The notes under the pieces were generated by a model. It did not search any database and was not told where the DNA came from. It saw only the letters and a list, made by a program, of their open reading frames with translations. Of a DNA stretch of 55,144 bases, positions 15,875 through 24,636 are shown one piece after another. A program made the position numbers and the translations under genes. Source of the stretch: Herbiconiux sp. (lineage in GTDB: Bacteria; Actinomycetota; Actinomycetes; Actinomycetales; Microbacteriaceae); contig NZ_JAHFUW010000028.1 of NCBI RefSeq assembly GCF_023264855.1, positions 1 to 55,144 of the forward strand, written 5' to 3'. The first letter of the stretch is position 1. Each line of letters begins with the position of its first letter.

Positions 15875-15878
<4 letters not shown>
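15450..15878 (+). CDS. MerR family transcriptional activator
   Basis: 142 residues. The winged helix-turn-helix starts [29 protein letters not shown], followed by a basic wing ([14 protein letters not shown]) and a C-terminal dimerisation coil ([32 protein letters not shown]). No conserved metal-binding cysteines are seen, which fits the aldehyde/electrophile-responsive AdhR-like branch. The ATG at 15450 falls seven nt after the -10 box, so translation is probably leaderless. The stop overlaps the next gene in an ATGA, which makes a two-gene operon with its likely effector enzyme. Confidence 0.93.
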
Positions 15879-16855
<977 letters not shown>

Positions 16856-16860
16856 ACGAC

Positions 16861-16923
16861 CATCGACCCGTCAGTTCGTGCCGCCATTCCGATGGGATAG
16901 CGGCACAGACTGACGGGTCGATG
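16861..16923. terminator. Composite bidirectional terminator
   Basis: A perfect 15-bp outer stem (16861-16875 with 16909-16923, arm CATCGACCCGTCAGT) encloses a perfect 7-bp inner stem GTGCCGC/GCGGCAC (16878-16884 with 16900-16906). It sits between the convergent aldo/keto reductase and ferritin-like genes. Confidence 0.78.
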
Positions 16924-16940
16924 CGGTGGTGGGGTGCGGC

Positions 16941-17735
16941 TCAGGCGGCGATGCCGCGCTTGTCGAGCGCGTCCTGCACGATGGTGAGGCCGTCCAGGCC
17001 GGGCATGCGCGCGACGTGGGCGTCGATCTTGGCCGCCTCGCGACGGCCCTCGGGGCCGCCCATCAGCTGGCCCATCACGTGCTTGACCTCGTCGTCGCTC
17101 ATCACACCGGAGCCCACGGGTCCCCAGAAGTTCTTCAGCGCGAAGCGGGCGAGCACCTGCGCCTTCTTGCTCTTGCCGAGCCGCTCCCGGGCCTGGGTGG
17201 CGTAGAACGCCACGTGCCGGGCCTCCTGCTTCGCGATGCGGCGCAGCAGCTCGGCCAGAACCGGGTGCCCCTCCATGTCGGCGAGGCGGTTGTAGGCGGC
17301 CACGGCCGACCACTCGTTCACGGCGCCCCACACCATGTGCACGGCGATGAAGCCCGAGCCCACGATGTTGCCGAGCAGCGACTGCTTCACGGGGTCGAGG
17401 CGGTCTTTCCAGCCGAGCTTCAGGCGCGTCGCCTTGAGCTCGTCGAAGTCGACGATGATGTCGTGCTCGGCCAGCACGGCCGCGAGGGCCTCGCCGTGCC
17501 AGAACTCCTCGCGGTTCCACATCGTCATGAAGGCGGTGACGTCTTCATCCTTGTGCGAGGGGGTCACCAGCATGTCGCGCAGGTAGCAGACCGTGTGGTA
17601 CTCGATGTCGCACATGTAGCGCAGCGAGCGCAACGTGCCCTCGGGCAGCGGGTTCTCCCGGAAGTCGGAGAAGTCCAAGTCCTGCCAGGCGACCTTCGTG
17701 GAGGTCTCGGTGTATTTGTCGATGTCGAATGCCAT
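16941..17735 (-). CDS. Ferritin-like diiron protein (FLP1), candidate oxygenase/desaturase
   Basis: 264 residues, mostly helical, ferritin-like. The four-helix-bundle ligand set is complete: Glu45 (DIEYHT), Glu77-x-x-His80 (EEFWH), Glu141 (NEW) and Glu171-x-x-His174 (EARH). This E/ExxH/E/ExxH pattern builds a carboxylate-bridged diiron site as in acyl-ACP desaturases, aldehyde-deformylating oxygenase and similar O2-activating enzymes. It is the last gene of a leftward operon after the acyl-CoA reductase (10-bp gap). It shares the motif VTPSHKD and overall layout with FLP2 upstream. In the ether-lipid setting it could oxidise or desaturate a lipid chain; action on fatty aldehyde is an alternative. 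The substrate is inference only. Confidence 0.8.
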   Translation of the reverse strand: MAFDIDKYTETSTKVAWQDLDFSDFRENPLPEGTLRSLRYMCDIEYHTVCYLRDMLVTPSHKDEDVTAFMTMWNREEFWHGEALAAVLAEHDIIVDFDELKATRLKLGWKDRLDPVKQSLLGNIVGSGFIAVHMVWGAVNEWSAVAAYNRLADMEGHPVLAELLRRIAKQEARHVAFYATQARERLGKSKKAQVLARFALKNFWGPVGSGVMSDDEVKHVMGQLMGGPEGRREAAKIDAHVARMPGLDGLTIVQDALDKRGIAA

Positions 17736-17745
17736 GGCGTGTCGG

Positions 17746-20133
17746 TCAGCGCGGCTCGTGGCCGGTGGACCGATCTCCTTCCTCGGGTACAGCGGATGCG
17801 ACGGGCGAAGCGGATGCGGGGGACTGCTTGTCGTGCAACAGGCTCAGGTTAGCCGGAAGCACCTGACGATCGGATGAACGACGGGTCCAGTCCTCCACCG
17901 TCCACTTTGTTCGTTGCGCATGCCGATACAGTTCGGTGTCCGGGTTGACCACGGTGGCGTTTCCCAGCAACTGCAGCCACGCGACATCCGCGAGGCTGTC
18001 CCCGTAGCCGTACGACTGGGTGAGGTTCGCGCCGTGCGCGGCCGCGTATTCGCGCAGCCACGCGGCGCGCGCCTCGTCCACCAGCGGGGGAGTCGCGAGG
18101 TAGCCGGTCATCACGCCCTTCGAGGCGTGCATCTCGCCGGCCACGATCTCGTCGAAGTACGGTGCGAAGGGCTCGGCGGCCGAGCTCGTGGCGCCCGTCA
18201 CCAGCACGGTGCGGTGACCCGCCGCGCGGTGCTGGGCCACGCGGTCCAGCGCATCCGGAATCGCCCGGCTGAGCATCGCGGCGCCGAACTGGCCCTTCAC
18301 GAGCTGCTGCAGGTCTTCGACCCGGATGCCCTTGTAGCGGCGCACCAGGGTGCGGATGAACTCGCCGCGATCGCGGTGGTCGGCCCGCAGGTACTTCGGC
18401 ACCGAGAACATCAGCGAGGCGAACTCCTGCGGCCACTGCGCCTTCGGGATGAGCGCGAGGCGCACCCAGAGGTACTGCTCCACGAGGTTCGACTCCACCA
18501 CGGTGCCCTCGAAGTCGAACACGGCCAGCACGTCGCTGCGCACGGGGAGCGCGCGTTTGGCCCGCGCGCGGCCGGCGGGCCGGTTCGCGTAGGCCTTGGT
18601 GAGCCCGGTGATGGAGGGGAAGTGGATGTTCTGGAAGTAGTCGTGCCAGTCGATCTCCACCACGTCGAAACCGCGGTCGGCCTTCAGCTCATCGGGCAGC
18701 GAGGCGTGCAGGGCGCGGGTGTTCTTGTCGTCGAAGATCAGCTCGGTCTGCACGTAGGCGCGGTAGAGCTCGGCGAAGTAGCGCAGTTGGTCGAGGCCGC
18801 GCTGGCGCTGGTGCAGGGTCTGCGTCCAGGTGCGCGTGCGGGTGGTGGAGGGCAGTCGCGCCACCAGCCCGTCGGTGCCCGCGGTGAGGCGCTCCTGCAG
18901 CCGGAGTGTGCGCTCCACCGAGCGGCCGCCGGGGAAGCGCCACGAGGGCACCTGGATGGGGCCGTCGACGTGCGGCATCGGGTTCGTGGTGAAGAACTCT
19001 TTGACGTTCTCGTACATCGTGTGGAACGGCAGCGGGTTGCGCGCGCCGGAGACCACCTGGTAGTAGTTCGGCTCGTCGACCTTCGCCGGGGTGACGGCGG
19101 CGGCGAGGATGGCGTTCACCACGAAGTCGACCGGGATGACGTCGAGGATCGAGTCGGGCACGCCCGGGAACTCGGGCAGCTGACCGCGGCCGTAGGCCAT
19201 GATCAGCGGGTCGGCCACCTTGAAGCCGTCGAGCCAGCCGGGGAACGGATGGCGCAGGGCGCTCTCGATGATCGAGGGGCGCACGATCGACAGGCGGTGC
19301 CCGGCGGTGCCCCAGAGCTCTTCGGCGGCGCGCTCGGCGAACGCTTTGGTGAGCGTGTAGACGTCGGTCCAGCCGAGCGACTCGGCGCGGATGCGGCCGT
19401 AGTCGATGAGGCGCTTGGTGACCCATTCGATGCGGGCGGCCTCGGCATCCTGCGCCACGGCCTGCGGGCCGACCTTGCCGAGCTTGGCGCGGGACTTCGC
19501 GAGCAGCGAGCGCAGCACCTCGGGCTGGCGCGAGGCCATCTCTACGCGGCGTCGGGCGGAGCGGGCGGCGTAGTTCTCGGCACGCCAGTCGATCTCGTGC
19601 GTGAGCGACGCCTCCTGAGAGACGCCCTTGCGCATGCCGCCGACGTACGCGGTGGAGACGTGCACCACGTGCGGGTCGCTGCCGGAGGCGAGCAGCGCGC
19701 CGTAGATGCCGGTGGCGCCGTCGACGTTGGTCTGGAACGCTTCGTCGATCGGCGGGTCGAAGCTCACGGTGGAGGCGCCGTGGATGACCACGTCGATGTC
19801 GCCGGGAAGTTCGCCCGGGTTCGCCAGGTCGCCCTGCACCACGCGGAGGCGCTCGCGGATGACCCGCTCGACCTCCTCGTCGCCCACGCTCTCGCGCCAG
19901 CTGCGGAACACGGGCTTCTTCAGCAGCGTGGTGAGGCGCGATTCGCCGCTGGCGCTGGACTTGGGGCGGATCAGCAGCGAGACCGTGGTGTCGGGATGCG
20001 ACGACAGCAGCCGTTCGAGCACGGCCTGGCCCACGAAGCCGGTGGCGCCCGTGAGCAGCACGTGCGAGGAGCCCAGGGAGTGGCCGGGCATCGCAGTGGG
20101 CGTCTCGGGGTCGGTCGGGGTGGGCTCGGTCAT
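17746..20133 (-). CDS. Fatty acyl-CoA reductase fused to a HAD-IB phosphatase-like domain
   Basis: 795 residues. The N-terminal part (about 20-470) is an extended short-chain dehydrogenase of the alcohol-forming fatty acyl-CoA reductase type: nucleotide loop TGATGFVG (28-35), Ser160 in HVSTAYVGG, Tyr259 and Lys263 in YTLTK, then IVRPSIIESALRHPFPGW as in plant and animal FARs. A FAR_C-like region follows. The C-terminal part (about 530-750) is a HAD-IB domain: Asp540 in VFDFEGT, Thr646, and Asp712/Asp716 in GDSLAD. The second Asp of HAD motif I is Glu542, an unusual change. The ATG at 20133 overlaps the FLP2 stop. The frame continues upstream but only as a shadow of FLP2. The product should be a fatty alcohol; the role of the HAD part is unknown. 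Confidence 0.85.
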   Translation of the reverse strand: MTEPTPTDPETPTAMPGHSLGSSHVLLTGATGFVGQAVLERLLSSHPDTTVSLLIRPKSSASGESRLTTLLKKPVFRSWRESVGDEEVERVIRERLRVVQGDLANPGELPGDIDVVIHGASTVSFDPPIDEAFQTNVDGATGIYGALLASGSDPHVVHVSTAYVGGMRKGVSQEASLTHEIDWRAENYAARSARRRVEMASRQPEVLRSLLAKSRAKLGKVGPQAVAQDAEAARIEWVTKRLIDYGRIRAESLGWTDVYTLTKAFAERAAEELWGTAGHRLSIVRPSIIESALRHPFPGWLDGFKVADPLIMAYGRGQLPEFPGVPDSILDVIPVDFVVNAILAAAVTPAKVDEPNYYQVVSGARNPLPFHTMYENVKEFFTTNPMPHVDGPIQVPSWRFPGGRSVERTLRLQERLTAGTDGLVARLPSTTRTRTWTQTLHQRQRGLDQLRYFAELYRAYVQTELIFDDKNTRALHASLPDELKADRGFDVVEIDWHDYFQNIHFPSITGLTKAYANRPAGRARAKRALPVRSDVLAVFDFEGTVVESNLVEQYLWVRLALIPKAQWPQEFASLMFSVPKYLRADHRDRGEFIRTLVRRYKGIRVEDLQQLVKGQFGAAMLSRAIPDALDRVAQHRAAGHRTVLVTGATSSAAEPFAPYFDEIVAGEMHASKGVMTGYLATPPLVDEARAAWLREYAAAHGANLTQSYGYGDSLADVAWLQLLGNATVVNPDTELYRHAQRTKWTVEDWTRRSSDRQVLPANLSLLHDKQSPASASPVASAVPEEGDRSTGHEPR

Positions 20134-21125
20134 CCGGTCGGGCCGCCTTTCAGGCTGTCGGTCGTCGTGGTCGTCGTGGTCGTAGGGGTCTTGGCGGTCG
20201 TGTTCGAGGGGGAGGTGCTCGTGCTGTGGGGCAAGGCGTTCTTCGCCGTGGCGGCCGCCCGCCCGAGCCACCGGCCGGTCGTGGCCGTGGGGGTCGATCC
20301 ACCGCGCAGGGCCTTCGCCCGTGCGGTGCGCACGAGCCGGAGCTTCTCCAGCCCGGGCAGACCCTGTACCTTCTCGTCGATCCGCACGGCGAGCGCATCG
20401 TCGATGAGTGTTTCGTAGAAGAAGGCCGTTTCGGATTTCGGCAGGCTCGCCGCGCCGATCGGCCACGCGGCCCGCGGCAGGCTCCGGCGGCTGAGCGAGC
20501 GGGCGCGCGGAGAGCTCTCGAGGCGGTTCACCGCGTCGACCTCGACGAACAGCCGGTGCCGCTTCTTCACCTCCTGCACGTGGTCGAGCACGGCGAGCAG
20601 CACCGGATGCGGGTCGATCTCGGCGAGCTTCGTGTAGGCCGACTCGGTGATCCACTCGTCGATGGTGACGGATGCCATGTGCAGGCCGATCACGTCGGGG
20701 CCGATCGAGTTGGCGCGGAACGACTCCACGATCGGGGTGGCGCGCTCGGCCAGCTCCAGCGCGAGGCCGCGGAAGCGCGACAGCGGCAGAGGCTCGGTCA
20801 CGTCGAGGCCGTGCGCGCGGGCGATCGCCTCGAAGGAGTCGGCGATCCAGAACTTCTCGAAGGCCCAGGTGGTGAGGAAGGCGGTGACCCGCGCGTCTTT
20901 GTGGGTGGGCGTCACCAGCACGTTGCGCAGGTAGGTCATGGTGCTGCGCTCGAGCTCGCGCATCGTGGCGAGCACGCGCACGGTGGCCGGCTCCAGCGGC
21001 CGGGCGGCGAAGGCCTCGAGGTCGATCTCCGAGCGGTAGCTGCCCACGGCGGTGCGCGCGAACTCGCGCACGTCGAATCGGTCGGGAACCGAATCTCCGA
21101 CGGATGTGGTGTGCTCTCCGGTCAA
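20130..21125 (-). CDS. Degenerate ferritin-like protein (FLP2), probable pseudoenzyme partner of FLP1
   Basis: 331 residues, aligning with FLP1 over the bundle (for example YLRNVLVTPTHKDARVTAF and DEWITESAYTKLAEI). Glu59, Glu157 and His190 are retained, but the helix-2 ExxH is Lys91-x-x-Ile94 and the last-helix Glu is Lys187, so a diiron site cannot form in the normal way. The lysines could replace the metal with salt bridges. The C-terminal 40 residues are Ser/Thr-rich, including eight consecutive Thr. The start is TTG at 21125, six nt after GGAGGG; no nearby ATG or GTG fits. First gene of the leftward operon. It is likely a structural or regulatory partner of FLP1. Confidence 0.75.
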   Translation of the reverse strand: MTGEHTTSVGDSVPDRFDVREFARTAVGSYRSEIDLEAFAARPLEPATVRVLATMRELERSTMTYLRNVLVTPTHKDARVTAFLTTWAFEKFWIADSFEAIARAHGLDVTEPLPLSRFRGLALELAERATPIVESFRANSIGPDVIGLHMASVTIDEWITESAYTKLAEIDPHPVLLAVLDHVQEVKKRHRLFVEVDAVNRLESSPRARSLSRRSLPRAAWPIGAASLPKSETAFFYETLIDDALAVRIDEKVQGLPGLEKLRLVRTARAKALRGGSTPTATTGRWLGRAAATAKNALPHSTSTSPSNTTAKTPTTTTTTTTDSLKGGPTG

Positions 21126-21182
21126 CGGAATCCCTCCGCGTGGGCGGCGTACATGAGGTGGTGATGGGGCGCGCAGGTCGAT

Positions 21183-21207
21183 CGCTACGCACTCCGTAGC
21201 GTATCGT
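21183..21207. promoter_or_regulatory. Operator palindrome and -10 box of the lipid divergon
   Basis: CGCTACG (21183-21189) and CGTAGCG (21195-21201) form a perfect 7-bp dyad around CACTC. The box TATCGT (21202-21207) directly follows, seven nt before the ATG of the reductase gene. A protein on the dyad would block the spacer of the rightward promoter, and being in the 89-bp shared gap it could affect both operons. No clear -35 is visible. Confidence 0.5.
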
Positions 21208-21214
21208 AAGCATC

Positions 21215-22051
21215 ATGGCGACGGCTCTCGTGACCGGTGGCACATCCGGTATCGGTGCCGCATTCGCTCGTGCACTCTCGTTGCGGGGCTACGACCTCGT
21301 GCTGGTGGCGCGCGACGAATCCCGGCTCCGCAGCATGGCCGACGAACTCGAGCGCGAGGGGGCGACCCGCGTGGAGATCATCTCGGCCGATCTCTCGGTG
21401 CGCGCCGACGTCGACCGGGTCGCGGCGCGGCTCGAGTCGGCCGACGACCCGATCGACTTCCTGGTGAACAACGCCGGCTTCGGCATCCACGGCTCCCTGC
21501 TCGAGCGTGACGTGTCCATCCATGAGCGCGCTCTCGCGGTCATGTGCCTGGCCGTGCTCGTTCTGGGCGGCGCCGCGGGGCGGGCCATGAAGGCGCGGCA
21601 CAAGGGCACCATCCTCAACGTCTCGAGCGTGGCGGGTGCCATCGCCACCGGCAACTATTCGGCGGTCAAGGCCTGGACCACGTCGTACACCGAGGGGCTC
21701 GCGGTCGAGCTGCGCGATTCGAACGTGACGGTCGCGGCCGTGCTGCCGGGCTGGGTGCGCACGGAGTTCCACGAGCGGGCGGGCATCCGCACCAAGTCGA
21801 TCCCCGAGTTCCTCTGGCTCGACGCCGACGCCCTGGTGGAGGAGTGCCTGCGGGACGTCGCCCGCGGCGCGGTGCTGTCGGTGCCGTCCAAGCGCTTCAA
21901 GGTGCTGTTCTTCTTCACGCGACACCTGCCCAGGCGGGTGATCCGCTGGATCTCGGGGCGCATCTCCTCCAGTCGCAACAAACCGGCCGCACCGGCTGCT
22001 CCGAACAACGACGCAGCGGCACCCGCCGCGGGATCGAAGGCGAAGCGATGA
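21215..22051 (+). CDS. Short-chain dehydrogenase/reductase, candidate alkyl/acyl-DHAP reductase
   Basis: 278 residues, classical SDR. Cofactor loop TGGTSGIG (7-14), NNAG (85-88), catalytic Ser137/138 in NVSSVAG, Tyr148 and Lys152 in YSAVK. A cationic C-terminal extension with an FFFTRHLPRRVIRW segment could associate with membrane. Animal ether lipid synthesis uses an SDR (DHRS7B/PexRAP) to reduce acyl- or alkyl-DHAP, and the neighbours (PlsC, AGPS-like) make that the best guess here. The motifs alone cannot tell it from other lipid SDRs. The ATG is seven nt after TATCGT, so the mRNA is probably leaderless. The stop overlaps plsC (ATGA). Confidence 0.85.
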   Translation: MATALVTGGTSGIGAAFARALSLRGYDLVLVARDESRLRSMADELEREGATRVEIISADLSVRADVDRVAARLESADDPIDFLVNNAGFGIHGSLLERDVSIHERALAVMCLAVLVLGGAAGRAMKARHKGTILNVSSVAGAIATGNYSAVKAWTTSYTEGLAVELRDSNVTVAAVLPGWVRTEFHERAGIRTKSIPEFLWLDADALVEECLRDVARGAVLSVPSKRFKVLFFFTRHLPRRVIRWISGRISSSRNKPAAPAAPNNDAAAPAAGSKAKR

Positions 22052-22833
22052 CCGACAAGCATCCGCACCTGATCAGGGCCCCGAAAGACCGCTTCACCTC
22101 CGGCGTGATGGCGGGCATGCGCTTCGTGGCGCAGCGGATGGTGCTGAAGCCCGTCGTCTGGTCGATCACGCGGGTGAGCGTTCGCGGCCACGACGCGGTC
22201 AAGGGCGTGCACGGCGCGTTCATCGCCGTGGCGAACCACTCCAGCCACCTGGACGCCCCGCTGATCATGTGCGCGCTGCCGCGCCGGCTCGGCCGGTACC
22301 TGGCCGCCGGGGCCGCCGCCGACTACTTCTTCGACATCTGGTGGCGGCGCATCCTCACCTCCCTGTTCTTCAACGCCTTCCCGATCGACCGCACCGGCAC
22401 CGCCGAGAAGCGCGGCGTGTCGAAGAAGCTGCTCGCCCGGGGTGTGCCGCTGCTGGTGTTCCCCGAGGGAACCCGCTCGAAGACCGGCGAGATGGCCGAC
22501 TTCAAGGCCGGGGCCGCCGCCCTGTCGATGGCCTGCGACGTGCCCTGCGTGCCGGTTGCGATCGTGGGGGCATCGCTCGCCATGCCGCGCGGCCGCAACT
22601 GGCCGCTTCCCGGCCGCCCGCCGGTCGCCGTCGTCTTCGGCGCCCCCATGCTCGGCCTGCCCGGCGAGACCGCTGATGAGTTCTCGGCCCGCATCGCCAA
22701 GGAGGTGCGCCGCCTGCACTCCACCGGATCGGGCACCGCGGCGATCCCTGCGCTGCCCACGCACGCACGCACCAGTGACTTCACCACCTACACCCGCACC
22801 GACAGCTCGAACTCCGCGAAGGGAGCCGCATGA
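22048..22833 (+). CDS. PlsC-type 1-acyl-glycerol-phosphate acyltransferase family protein
   Basis: 261 residues. The acyltransferase block I NHSSHLD (63-69) has the His-x4-Asp catalytic pair, block III is FPEGTRS (138-144), and block IV is VPVAIVGAS. It transfers an acyl chain from acyl-CoA or acyl-ACP to a glycerol-3-phosphate derivative at the membrane. The gene is coupled by ATGA overlaps on both sides to the SDR and to the AGPS-like gene, so in this locus it could acylate DHAP at the start of the pathway or 1-alkyl-glycerol-3-phosphate at its end. One PlsC cannot obviously do both. The last 35 residues are low-complexity. Confidence 0.9.
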   Translation: MTDKHPHLIRAPKDRFTSGVMAGMRFVAQRMVLKPVVWSITRVSVRGHDAVKGVHGAFIAVANHSSHLDAPLIMCALPRRLGRYLAAGAAADYFFDIWWRRILTSLFFNAFPIDRTGTAEKRGVSKKLLARGVPLLVFPEGTRSKTGEMADFKAGAAALSMACDVPCVPVAIVGASLAMPRGRNWPLPGRPPVAVVFGAPMLGLPGETADEFSARIAKEVRRLHSTGSGTAAIPALPTHARTSDFTTYTRTDSSNSAKGAA

Positions 22834-24563
22834 CCGACGTCAAGCACATGAAGTGGTGGGGCTGGGGCGTCGAGGGCGTCGGCTTCCACTTCGAGGACAA
22901 GCCCGAGTTCGTTCCCTTCGTGCAGAAGGCCGTGGCACTGGACGTCCGCACCCCTCCCGTGCCGCCGCTGTCGTTCGACGAGCTGACGATCGCACCGTCG
23001 CGCATCTCGCCGTCGTTCGAGGCCGAACTCGTCTCCATCGTCGGCGAGGAGAACGCGCACACCTCCGACGAGCTGCGCGTCATCCACACCTACGGCAAGT
23101 CCATCCGCGACCTGCTGCGCATCCGCCGCAACGAGATCGCCCGGGTTCCCGACATCGTGGTCTACCCGGCCGACGAGTGGGACGTGCAGCAGATCGTCGA
23201 CGCCGCCGTCGCCGAGGGCGCCGTCATCATCCCCTTCGGCGGGGGCAGCAACATCGCCGGCTCGCTCGAGCCGCTGCCCGACGAGCAGCGCACCATCGTG
23301 TCGCTCGATCTCGGCCGCCTCGACCGCGTGCTCGACATCGACGAAGGATCGGGCCTCGCCCGCATCCAGGCCGGTGCGCAGGGCCCCTCGATCGAGGAGC
23401 AGCTGGGCGCCAAGGGCTGGACGATGGGGCACTTCCCCGACTCCTTCACGCACTCCACGGTCGGTGGCTGGGTCGCCACCCGCTCCTCGGGCATGCAGTC
23501 CGACAAGTACGGCGACATCGCCGACATCTGCCGGGGACTGCGGATGGTGCGGCCGGGCGAGATCGTCGAACTCCGTCCCCTGCCCTCTACCTCCACCGGG
23601 CCATCCGTTCGCGAGATGATCATCGGCTCGGAGGGGCGTCTCGGCGTCATCACCGAGGTCACCGTACAGGTGCACCGCACGCCAGCCGTGCGGGAGGTGC
23701 AGGCGTACTTCTTCCCGAACTGGGAGGCGGGCCTCGCTGCGATGCACGAGATCTCGGAGTCCGACGCCTCGCCGTCGATCACCCGGGTGTCGGATGCGCG
23801 CGAGAGCGGCTTCTCGCTGGCCACGCGCAAGGCGTCCAAGGGCGTCTCCGGGGCCGCGCAGAGCGTGCTGATGTCGGTGCTGAAGCGTCGCGGCTGGGTA
23901 CTGGAGGACATGTGCCTCTCGTTCATCGGCTTCGAGGGCTCGGCCTCGCACGTCGCCTACGAGAAGAAGCTCGTGGGTGCGATCGTGAAGAAGCACGGCG
24001 GTCTCGGCGTAGGTAAGGGTCCGGGCGCCCTCTACGACCAGAAGAAGTTCGACACGCCCTACCTGCGCGACTTCCTGCTCGATCGGGGAGCGGCGGCCGA
24101 CGTGTCGGAGACGGCCGCGCCGTGGTCGCGCCTGCAGGAGGTCTACGACGCCACGCGTGCCGCAGCGGACCGCGCCTACGAGGCGCTGGGCGTGCACGGC
24201 TGGATCATGTGCCACCTCTCGCACTCGTACCACTCGGGTGCCTGCCTGTACTTCACGTTCGCGTTCGTGCACGGCGACGACCCGATCGCGCAGTACGAGG
24301 TGGTGAAGTTCAGCATCCAGCAGGCGTTCCAGGATGCCGGCGGCACGCTCTCGCACCACCACGGCGTCGGCGTCGAGCACTCCCCGTGGATGGAGCAGGA
24401 CATCTCGCCGGCCGGCGTCGCCCTCATGCAGGGCCTCTTCGACTCGGCCGACCCGAAGCACCTCTTCAACCCCGGCAAGGTCCTGGGCCCCCAGGTCACC
24501 GCGGCCGACGTAGCGTCCCTCGTGGAGAAGGCCCCCCGCGCCGCCAAAGTCCCCGCGACCTAA
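22830..24563 (+). CDS. FAD-binding oxidase, alkyl-DHAP synthase (AGPS) homologue
   Basis: 577 residues of the vanillyl-alcohol-oxidase flavoprotein family. AGPS-specific features are visible: MKWWGWG at the N-terminus, the FAD loop PFGGGSNIAGS (135-145), PDSFTHSTVGGWVATRSSGM (203-222) ahead of DKYGDI, HSYHSGACLYF (465-475) and SLSHHHGVG-like TLSHHHGVG (506-514). AGPS swaps the acyl chain of acyl-DHAP for a fatty alcohol, making the ether bond. The fatty alcohol can come from the FAR encoded in the divergent operon. Similar flavoproteins can be lactate or glycolate oxidases, but those lack the KWWGWG and SHHHGVG contexts. Last gene of the rightward operon, ended by a 19-bp hairpin. Confidence 0.87.
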   Translation: MTDVKHMKWWGWGVEGVGFHFEDKPEFVPFVQKAVALDVRTPPVPPLSFDELTIAPSRISPSFEAELVSIVGEENAHTSDELRVIHTYGKSIRDLLRIRRNEIARVPDIVVYPADEWDVQQIVDAAVAEGAVIIPFGGGSNIAGSLEPLPDEQRTIVSLDLGRLDRVLDIDEGSGLARIQAGAQGPSIEEQLGAKGWTMGHFPDSFTHSTVGGWVATRSSGMQSDKYGDIADICRGLRMVRPGEIVELRPLPSTSTGPSVREMIIGSEGRLGVITEVTVQVHRTPAVREVQAYFFPNWEAGLAAMHEISESDASPSITRVSDARESGFSLATRKASKGVSGAAQSVLMSVLKRRGWVLEDMCLSFIGFEGSASHVAYEKKLVGAIVKKHGGLGVGKGPGALYDQKKFDTPYLRDFLLDRGAAADVSETAAPWSRLQEVYDATRAAADRAYEALGVHGWIMCHLSHSYHSGACLYFTFAFVHGDDPIAQYEVVKFSIQQAFQDAGGTLSHHHGVGVEHSPWMEQDISPAGVALMQGLFDSADPKHLFNPGKVLGPQVTAADVASLVEKAPRAAKVPAT

Positions 24564-24576
24564 ACCCTCTCGACAA

Positions 24577-24621
24577 GTCGCAAATGGCCCCTAAAACCCA
24601 GGTTTAGGGGCCATTTGCGAC
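24577..24621. terminator. Bidirectional terminator, perfect 19-bp stem
   Basis: GTCGCAAATGGCCCCTAAA (24577-24595) pairs perfectly with 24603-24621 across a 7-nt loop. The stem ends in A/T pairs next to the loop. It lies between the convergent AGPS-like and tetR genes and isolates the lipid operon from the regulator. Confidence 0.82.
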
Positions 24622-24636
24622 CTCTCGGTTAGAGGC

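Noticed and set aside
17746-21243. A single 1165-residue frame covering the reductase gene and beyond
   Set aside because: The part upstream of 20133 is antisense-like, Arg-rich shadow of FLP2 in another frame. The FAR starts at the ATG overlapping the FLP2 stop.
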